In this document: positions 13,950 through 18,971 of the stretch, in pieces
Numbering within the stretch: position 1 is the stretch's first letter
Layout: every line of letters starts with the position of its first letter
NCBI GenBank assembly: GCA_964433315.1
Contig: CAYSQO010000039.1
Location: 1 to 18,971, forward strand
DNA from: Aquariibacter sp964433315
GTDB taxonomy: Bacteria; Pseudomonadota; Gammaproteobacteria; Burkholderiales; Burkholderiaceae_C
DNA: 18,971 nt
Direction of reading: 5' to 3'
The notes under the pieces: model-generated
Seen by the model: only the letters and a program-made list of their open reading frames with translations
Told to the model about the DNA's origin: nothing
Databases searched by the model: none
Program-made: the position numbers and the translations under genes

Positions 13950-15434
13950 TTGAAGCTTCCCGACCTCAGCCTGCGCCTGAAGATCCACCTCATCGTCGGG
14001 GGCCTGGCGACCGTCTTCGTGCTCGTCGTGCTCGGCCTGCGCCTGCACGGCATGCGCGAGACCGTGCGCGAGGAGGTGGTGGCGGCCAACCGCGTCGCCT
14101 CGCAGCTGCTCAACCGCACCGTGTGGATGGTGGCCGCGCGCGGGCCCGGCGCCATGGTGGAGTACCTGCAGGGCATGGGCCGCGTGCGTGCCAACGACAT
14201 CGTGCTCAGCACGATTGGCGGCGAGGTGCTCTACCAGTCGCCGCCCTCGCCCTACAAGGCCGGTCGCAATGCGCCGGCGTGGTTCAGCGGCCTGATCGTG
14301 CCGCCGCTGCCGGTGCAGGTGCTGGAGTTCCCGAGCGGGGGCCGCCTCACCATCACCCCCGACGCCTCGCGCTCGGCCATCGACGCCTGGGACCATCTGC
14401 TCACCCTGACCCTCACCGCCCTGGCCCTGCTGCTGGCCCTGCACGCCATCGTCTTCGCCCTGGTGGGGCGCACCGTGCGGCCTTTCGGCCGGATCGTGGC
14501 CGCGCTCAACCGCCTGGAGGCAGGCCAGCTCGATGTGCAGATCGAGCGCCTGCCGGGCCAGGAGGCGGCGGCCATTGGCGCGGCCTTCAACCGCATGGTC
14601 GAGGGCCTGCGCGCCCGCATCGAGGCCGAACGTCGCGCCATGCTGGCCGAGCGCGAGCTGTCCGACCGCCGCGAGCTGGCGCGCTGGATCGACCACCACC
14701 TCGAAGAGGAGCGCAAGCTCATCGCCCGGGAGCTGCACGACGAGCTGGGCCAGTCGGTCACCGCCATCCGCAGCCTGGCCCTGGCCGTGGCCGGCCGTAC
14801 CGCCGGCAAGGATGCCGCCTCCGAGCAGGCCGCCCGGGTGATCGCCGACGAGTCGCAGCGCCTCTACGCCGCGATGCACGGCCTGATCCCGCGCCTGGCG
14901 CCCCTGGTGCTGGACGCCTTCGGCCTGGCCGACACCCTGCGCGACCTGGTCGAGCGCACCCAGCGCAGCCAGCCGGCCGTGCGGGTCGGGCTGGACGTGC
15001 AGCTCGACCAGGTGCAGCTCGACGCCGACGCCGCCCTGGCCCTCTACCGCGCCGCCCAGGAGGGCCTGACCAACGCCCTGCGCCACGGCGGGGCCACCGT
15101 GATCGGGCTGCAGCTCCGGGCCGATCCCGCCGGCGCGCGCCTGGCCGTCGAGGACAACGGCCGCGGCCTGCCGCCCGACTGGCAGGCCCGTGCCGGCCAC
15201 TACGGCCTGCGCTGGATGGGCGAACGCGTCGAGGGCCTGGGCGGCGGCTTCGCCATCCGCAACCGCGAGCCCGGCCCCGGCGTCACGCTGGAGGTCTGGG
15301 TGCCGGCCGCCGCCCCCGAGGCCCCGGGCCCCGGCGGCCGGCCTGCACCGGGCCGCCCCGAGCCGTCTTTCCTCGCCGCGGCACCCGCCGCGCGCGAGCT
15401 TCCGTCCCATCTTGCCCAGGAGGGCCGCGCATGA
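13950..15434 (+). CDS. NarL-type sensor histidine kinase with LapD/MoxY-like periplasmic domain
   Basis: A 494-residue inner-membrane sensor kinase, likely starting at TTG (13950); the next in-frame ATG would remove the first membrane segment. Membrane segments at about residues 13-32 and 150-172 enclose a periplasmic domain of some 115 residues with LYQSPPSPYKAGR and APAWFSGL (about 94-115), which I recognise as the LapD/MoxY N-terminal type. A HAMP linker (about 173-225) and a helix lead to the HisKA_3 box LIARELHDELGQ with phospho-accepting H263. The ATPase domain has N375 in EGLTNALRHG and EDNGRGLP (401-408). After about residue 455 comes a 40-residue Pro/Ala/Gly-rich tail. MoxY/MxaY kinases control methanol or other PQQ-alcohol dehydrogenase genes. 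The gene overlaps its regulator by ATGA and is divergent from pqqA. Confidence 0.87.
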   Translation: MKLPDLSLRLKIHLIVGGLATVFVLVVLGLRLHGMRETVREEVVAANRVASQLLNRTVWMVAARGPGAMVEYLQGMGRVRANDIVLSTIGGEVLYQSPPSPYKAGRNAPAWFSGLIVPPLPVQVLEFPSGGRLTITPDASRSAIDAWDHLLTLTLTALALLLALHAIVFALVGRTVRPFGRIVAALNRLEAGQLDVQIERLPGQEAAAIGAAFNRMVEGLRARIEAERRAMLAERELSDRRELARWIDHHLEEERKLIARELHDELGQSVTAIRSLALAVAGRTAGKDAASEQAARVIADESQRLYAAMHGLIPRLAPLVLDAFGLADTLRDLVERTQRSQPAVRVGLDVQLDQVQLDADAALALYRAAQEGLTNALRHGGATVIGLQLRADPAGARLAVEDNGRGLPPDWQARAGHYGLRWMGERVEGLGGGFAIRNREPGPGVTLEVWVPAAAPEAPGPGGRPAPGRPEPSFLAAAPAARELPSHLAQEGRA

Positions 15435-16060
15435 TCCGCGTGATGCTCGTCGACGACCATGCGCTGGTGCGCATGGGTTTCCGCATGCTGCTGGGCGATG
15501 CCCAGATCGAGGTGGTGGCCGAGGCCGACTGCGGCGAGGACGCCTGCAGGCTCTACCCGCAGCACCGGCCCGACGTGGTGGTCATGGACCTCACCATGCC
15601 CGGCATGGGCGGCCTGGAGGCGGTGCGCCGCCTGATCGCCCAGGAGCCCAAGATCCGCATCCTCTGCCTTTCAGCCCACGAGGACACCGCCCACCCGCAG
15701 CGCGTGCTCAAGGCCGGCGCCCTGGGCTACCTGGCCAAGCGCAGCGCGCCCGAGGCCCTGATCGAGGCCGTCACCGCCGTCTCGCGCGGCAAGCGCTACC
15801 TCGACCCGGAGACCGCCAAGGCCCTGGCCGTGGCCCAGATCGAGGGCGACAGCAACCCCAGCGAGGCCCTGAGCGAGCGCGAGTTCTCGGTCTTCCTGCA
15901 GCTCGCCCGCGGCGCCACCGTGGCGCAGATCGCCGAGAACCTCAAGCTCTCGCCCAGCACCGTCGGCACCCACCTCTACAACATCAAGCAGAAGCTGGGC
16001 GCCAGCAACCAGAGCGAGATCACCCTGGTGGCGCTGCGCTGGGGCCTGATCGAGGCCTGA
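15431..16060 (+). CDS. LuxR/NarL-family response regulator, MoxX-like
   Basis: A 209-residue DNA-binding regulator partnered with the kinase just upstream (ATGA overlap at 15431-15434; the kinase end supplies GCCCAGGAGGGCC, with AGGAGG about nine bases before the ATG). The receiver domain (1-118) has the acidic pair D8-D9, phosphorylation site D53 in VVVMDLTMPGMGG, S81 and K103. The LuxR-type helix-turn-helix (about 146-205) reads LSEREFSVFLQLARGATVAQIAENLKL in pieces, with SPSTVGTHLYNIKQKL as the recognition region. By analogy with MoxX/MxaX it may activate promoters of the PQQ system; the nearest candidate targets are pqqA and its own operon through the palindromes at 13817-13845. The target choice is inference. 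Confidence 0.9.
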   Translation: MIRVMLVDDHALVRMGFRMLLGDAQIEVVAEADCGEDACRLYPQHRPDVVVMDLTMPGMGGLEAVRRLIAQEPKIRILCLSAHEDTAHPQRVLKAGALGYLAKRSAPEALIEAVTAVSRGKRYLDPETAKALAVAQIEGDSNPSEALSEREFSVFLQLARGATVAQIAENLKLSPSTVGTHLYNIKQKLGASNQSEITLVALRWGLIEA

Positions 16061-16070
16061 GCCGGGCGCC

Positions 16071-16092
16071 CGGGCCGGCAGGCGCCGGCCCG
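16071..16092. terminator. Hairpin between convergent regulator and SMP-30 genes
   Basis: CGGGCCGG (16071-16078), 6-base loop, CCGGCCCG (16085-16092): a perfect 8-bp stem in the 39-base gap between the two convergent stop codons. It could end transcription from both sides. No T-tract on either strand. Confidence 0.45.
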
Positions 16093-16099
16093 CGGCCGA

Positions 16100-16993
16100 T
16101 CACTTGGGCAGGTAGACCAGGGTGCCGGCCTTCATGTCGGGCACCAAAACGGTCTTGCCATCGGCGCTGAGCGTCAGGTCGGCCGAGGCCTGGAAGGCCT
16201 GCGGGTAGGCCACGGGCTGGGCGCCGGGGCGCTTCAGGTCGAGCTTGAAGACCTTGCCGTTCTTCCAGTCGCTGAGGATGAGCAGACCCTGCGCGTCCTG
16301 GGCCAGGCCGTCGCCGCCGCCGAAGCCGCCGGCCAGCCGGGTGAGCTGCGCGCCCTGCGACAGGTCCAGCCGCAGGAGTTCGCCGGTGCCAAAGTCCAGC
16401 ACCAGCAGCTGCCTGGGGTGGGCGCGGTCGAAGAGCAGGCCGTTGGGATTGCGGATGGCCGGGTTCTGGGCCTCGTTGATCACCAGCGTCACCTCGCCGT
16501 GCGGCGAGATCCGGTAGATCGCGCCGCCGCCCCCGCCGCTGAGCAGGTCGCCGCTGTCCGAGACGTAGAGCGTGCCCTGGGCGTCGAAGACCAGGTCGTT
16601 GAGGAACTTCGGCGGCGTCGGGAAGGCGTCGGCCGGCACGAAGCTCAGCACCACGCCCTCGCGGTCGACCTTGAGGATGCGGTCCTTGTCGGCCACGTAG
16701 AGGATGCCGTGCAGCTCGGCCAGACCCTTGGGGTCGTTGAGGCCCTGGTCGACCAGGGTCTGCAGGCTGCCGTCGGGCAGCACCAGGCTGAGACGGCCGT
16801 CGCCGTCCTGGCCGAAGCCGCCGATCTCCGAGACGACGACCCGGCCGTCGCGGGTGACGACCACACTCTCGGGCGTCTTCAGGCCCCCCACGCTGCGCGG
16901 CTCGGCGGCCTGGGCCAGGCCGCAGGCCAGCAGGGCGGCGGTGAACAGGGCGGTGCGGCGCAGGGCGGCGCCGAGGGTGGTGTGCAGGGACAT
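16100..16993 (-). CDS. Exported SMP-30/gluconolactonase/LRE-like beta-propeller protein
   Basis: A 297-residue protein. The ATG at 16993 follows CGGAG by about eight bases. Residues 1-29 are a signal peptide ending AQA before AEP (an LLAC sequence at 21-24 leaves weak room for lipidation), so it is periplasmic. The rest is repeated propeller blades (VVVTRDGRVVVSE, LVFDAQGTLYVSD, LLFDRAHPRQLLVLD, GLAQDAQGLLILSD), as in the SMP-30/gluconolactonase/LRE family. Residues fitting the SMP-30 metal site are E42 (TPES), N132 (FLND), N184 (NPNG) and D228 (GGDG). Family members hydrolyse lactones, such as gluconolactone, or strictosidine-like substrates; many are uncharacterised. A periplasmic lactonase would suit quinoprotein sugar oxidation, which makes lactones, but that link is inference. 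It is convergent with the regulator gene and lies 131 bases downstream of rsuA. Confidence 0.82.
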   Translation of the reverse strand: MSLHTTLGAALRRTALFTAALLACGLAQAAEPRSVGGLKTPESVVVTRDGRVVVSEIGGFGQDGDGRLSLVLPDGSLQTLVDQGLNDPKGLAELHGILYVADKDRILKVDREGVVLSFVPADAFPTPPKFLNDLVFDAQGTLYVSDSGDLLSGGGGGAIYRISPHGEVTLVINEAQNPAIRNPNGLLFDRAHPRQLLVLDFGTGELLRLDLSQGAQLTRLAGGFGGGDGLAQDAQGLLILSDWKNGKVFKLDLKRPGAQPVAYPQAFQASADLTLSADGKTVLVPDMKAGTLVYLPK

Positions 16994-17124
16994 GGGCGGG
17001 CTCCGGGGCGGGGCAGGGCGGTTGGGGGGCAGGGCCGGGGATCCGGCCGGCGGAAGAGGCTGCAGGACAGGCCGTGAAGCATGCCGCAGAAGGTGCAGCG
17101 GAGGATGCCTCGAAAGCGGCCGCC
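16994..17124. other. Spacer between rsuA and the SMP-30 gene
   Basis: These 131 bases carry the CGGAG ribosome binding site of the SMP-30 gene next to its start. Otherwise I see no gene, no clear promoter hexamer and no T-tract terminator after rsuA, so the SMP-30 gene may be read through from rsuA. Confidence 0.4.
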
Positions 17125-17868
17125 TCAGTCCCGGCGCAGCAGCGCGGCGCGTTCTTCGGCGCTGAGCCAGCGCCAGCGGCCCGGGGGTAGGGTCTCGGGG
17201 TCGAGGCTCAGGCTGCCAAAGGCGCTGCGGTGCAGTCCGTTCACATGGTTGCCGACGGCGGCCACCATGCGCTTGACCTGGTGGTACTTGCCCTCGGTCA
17301 GCGTCAGGCGCAGGGCGCGCTCGGCCGTGGCCTCGCAGGCCGCGGCACGCACGGGCTGGGGGGCGTCGTTGAGCACCACGCCGGCTCGCAGCCACTCAAG
17401 CTGGGCCTCGGTGACGGGCTCGGCGGTCTGCACCTCGTAGACCTTGGGCACATGGTGCTTGGGGTGGGTGACGCGGTGGATCAGGGCGCCATCGTCGGTC
17501 AGCAGCAGCAGGCCGGTGGTGTCCTGGTCAAGCCGGCCGATGGGCTGCACGCCGCCCTTGCTGCGGCTGCGCAGCGGCGGCGGCAGCAGGGTGAGCACGC
17601 CCGGCCAGGCCGAGGGGCGCTGCGAGCATTCGTAGCCGGCCGGCTTGTGCAGCAGCAGCAGGGCCTGGGCACGGTAGACCCAGGCCTGGCCTTCGACGCG
17701 GAAGGGCAGGTCGTCCTGGGCGAGGATGAAGTCGTCCTGCTCGACGACCGCCCCCTGGTGCTCCACGAAGCCGCCGTAAATCAGCGCCTCGCAGTCGCGG
17801 CGGGTGCCGAAGCCCTGACTGAACAGCAGCTGCGACCAGCGCAGGCGGGTGCTTGGGGTAGAGGTCAT
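17125..17868 (-). CDS. rsuA: 16S rRNA pseudouridine synthase RsuA-like
   Basis: A 247-residue enzyme of the RsuA/RluB/E/F family. An N-terminal S4-like RNA-binding region (about 8-60, LRWSQLLFSQGFGTRRDCEAL in part) is followed by the catalytic domain with GRLDQDTTGLLLLTDDG (111-127), where D114 is the catalytic aspartate, then KVYEV (142-146) and the GKYHQVKRM segment (193-201). The length and the C-terminal LHRSAFGSLSLD stretch match RsuA, which makes pseudouridine 516 in 16S rRNA; RluE-type 23S activity cannot be strictly excluded. The ATG (17868-17866) overlaps the stop of the upstream MBL-fold gene as ATGA, so the two are co-transcribed. Confidence 0.9.
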   Translation of the reverse strand: MTSTPSTRLRWSQLLFSQGFGTRRDCEALIYGGFVEHQGAVVEQDDFILAQDDLPFRVEGQAWVYRAQALLLLHKPAGYECSQRPSAWPGVLTLLPPPLRSRSKGGVQPIGRLDQDTTGLLLLTDDGALIHRVTHPKHHVPKVYEVQTAEPVTEAQLEWLRAGVVLNDAPQPVRAAACEATAERALRLTLTEGKYHQVKRMVAAVGNHVNGLHRSAFGSLSLDPETLPPGRWRWLSAEERAALLRRD

Positions 17869-18872
17869 GGGGCCGGATTGTCGAAGCTTGCGGCCTCGCG
17901 CTCGCGCCAGGCCCGCTGCCAGTTCAGGGCGTGACGGGCCTGGGTGGTCCAGGCCGCGGGCACGCCGGGCAGGGCGGACGGCGGGGGATCGGTTTCGGCG
18001 GCGCCGCGGGCCTGGGCGGCGTCGATCGCCTCGCGCAGGCCGCGCCAGTAGGCCTGCGTGGCCTCGACAGCCTCGGGGCCGGCCAGCGGGCCCTGCTCGG
18101 GCACCAGGCGCCAGGGGCCGCCGCCGGGCGGCGGCTCGGCCAGCAGGGCCTGCAGGGCGTCGGTGCTGGGCTCCAGCGCGGCCAGGGTGGCGTCGCGCAG
18201 CTCGGGCGCGTCGGCTGTCCACAGCAGGCCGGGGGCCCAGAGCAGGGCGGCGGCGTCGAGCCGCCAGACGGTGACGGGCGTGGCTTCGCCGCGGTCCAGC
18301 CGCCACCAGCGGAAGGGGCCGAGCCGGCCGGCCTCGCCCTGCACCGTGTCGGTCGGCAGGCGCAGGGCCTGCAGGCCGGGGCCCAGCTCGGCGCCATGGC
18401 GACCCAGCTGGGCGCGCAGCCGGGCGATGCAGCGCGGGCAGCGCGTCTTGAGCGTGGTCGCCACCTCGGCATGGGCCCAGACGCGGGCGCCCGGGAAGGC
18501 GCGGTTGCCCATCACGTGCTCGGGCCGCGGCCAGGGGTTGATCAGGTCGGTCACCGGCTGGCCGGCCCGGGCTTCGAGCCGGCAGCGGATCGCGCGGCCC
18601 AGCCGCGGCGTGGCGCCCGTGCCGAGCAGCCAGAGCCGGGCGCCGTCGCGGTGGGCGAGCAGCGGCTGCACGCGGCCGCGGTTGGCGGGGCTGATGCTGC
18701 CGGGCGCCGCGGGCAGCAGCCAGGTGTCGGGCCCCAGAGCTTCGAGGGGAATGTCCGGTCCCGGGCAGCTTCGCGCCACCGCCGGGGCCGTGCCGGCCCG
18801 GGCCGGCCCCGCGAGGCCCGGCGAGGGGAGCAGCACCAGGCCCAGCATCAGGCCCGAAACCAGGCCCAGCAA
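17865..18872 (-). CDS. Exported metallo-beta-lactamase-fold protein with degenerate metal site (SoxH / quinoprotein-relay-like)
   Basis: From a TTG at 18872 this is 335 residues; an ATG at 18848 is an alternative, and the frame stays open to the right edge, so the true start is uncertain. A hydrophobic leader (about 2-26, ending GPARA) indicates export. DTWLLPA (49-55), LWLLGTGATP (80-89) and VTDLINPWPRPEHVMGNRAFPGARVWAHAEV (107 onward, in that order) follow the layout of MBL-fold SoxH-like hydrolases, where one expects N-T-H-x-H-x-D-H. Here the motif is N-P-W-P-R-P-E-H: two His and the Asp are replaced and only H119 is kept. The later A-H-T motif is missing at about 197, and P-G-H-G-P reads P-E-Q-G-P (258-262). 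D221 and H134 remain. A pair C145/C148 could bind metal or form a disulphide. The family call rests on pattern memory. It overlaps rsuA by ATGA. Confidence 0.66.
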   Translation of the reverse strand: MLGLVSGLMLGLVLLPSPGLAGPARAGTAPAVARSCPGPDIPLEALGPDTWLLPAAPGSISPANRGRVQPLLAHRDGARLWLLGTGATPRLGRAIRCRLEARAGQPVTDLINPWPRPEHVMGNRAFPGARVWAHAEVATTLKTRCPRCIARLRAQLGRHGAELGPGLQALRLPTDTVQGEAGRLGPFRWWRLDRGEATPVTVWRLDAAALLWAPGLLWTADAPELRDATLAALEPSTDALQALLAEPPPGGGPWRLVPEQGPLAGPEAVEATQAYWRGLREAIDAAQARGAAETDPPPSALPGVPAAWTTQARHALNWQRAWREREAASFDNPAP

Positions 18873-18971
18873 GCCACCCGGCAGCAGGCGGCCTGCGCGC
18901 AGGCCCGCCGGCCGCCCCGGCCGTGCCCCCCGTTTCCCGCGACGCCGGTCGGCGGCAGGGCGAGCGGCCGG

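Noticed and set aside
13832..16060. Long frame fusing Arg/Pro-rich sequence to the response regulator
   Set aside because: Only the part from the ATG at 15431 is a real protein. The upstream part is out of frame with the sensor kinase, which fully accounts for that DNA.
1..18971. CRISPR arrays, tRNAs, insertion sequences, prophage genes
   Set aside because: No regularly spaced repeats, tRNA-like cloverleaf sequence, transposase motif or terminal inverted repeats were noticed on either strand.

Overview
The window is very GC-rich DNA (roughly 70% or more by eye). Gene content and protein style point to a betaproteobacterium of the order Burkholderiales, probably the Rubrivivax/Leptothrix/Methylibium/Ideonella area. 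The grounds are a Tct-type tricarboxylate transporter pair, a DUF3422 protein, a betaproteobacterial-type RibF and ileS-lspA. This placement is inference, because no rRNA or other phylogenetic marker is present. I see no tRNA, rRNA, CRISPR array, insertion sequence or prophage gene.

Left part (1-8.1 kb), mostly accessory metabolism. A cytochrome P460-type lipoprotein on the minus strand runs off the left edge and is divergent from a TatD/YjjV-type hydrolase. The plus strand then carries a spermidine-synthase-like protein, tctB-tctA (transporter membrane subunits, with no binding protein here), a DUF3422 membrane protein overlapping an EamA-type exporter by ATGA, and a quinone-oxidoreductase-type MDR protein.

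Middle (8.1-13.5 kb), housekeeping genes on the minus strand: ribF, then ileS and lspA (ATGA overlap). The usual ribF-ileS-lspA order is split by a plus-strand periplasmic copper chaperone (PCuAC) with a His-rich tail.

Right part (13.5-18.97 kb), the most interesting section. A 24-codon pqqA (the peptide precursor of the redox cofactor PQQ) lies on the minus strand between ribF and a two-component system. It has a good ribosome binding site and is followed by a textbook intrinsic terminator. No other pqq gene is present. Divergent from pqqA are a NarL-type sensor kinase with a LapD/MoxY-like sensing domain and an ATGA-coupled LuxR-type regulator, resembling the MoxYX/MxaYX pairs that control PQQ-dependent alcohol dehydrogenases. 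In the middle of the 238-bp divergent spacer is an AT-rich pair of perfect palindromes (TTCATGAA twice), a good operator candidate. Beyond these, on the minus strand, are an exported SMP-30/gluconolactonase-like beta-propeller, an RsuA-type pseudouridine synthase, and upstream of it, overlapping by ATGA, an exported metallo-beta-lactamase-fold protein. The last resembles SoxH/quinoprotein-relay hydrolases but has lost almost all metal ligands.

Working hypothesis (inference): the right part is an outpost of the cell's quinoprotein system, in which a separate pqqA copy is controlled by the adjacent MoxYX-like pair. The rest of the PQQ pathway and the target dehydrogenases would lie elsewhere in the genome.
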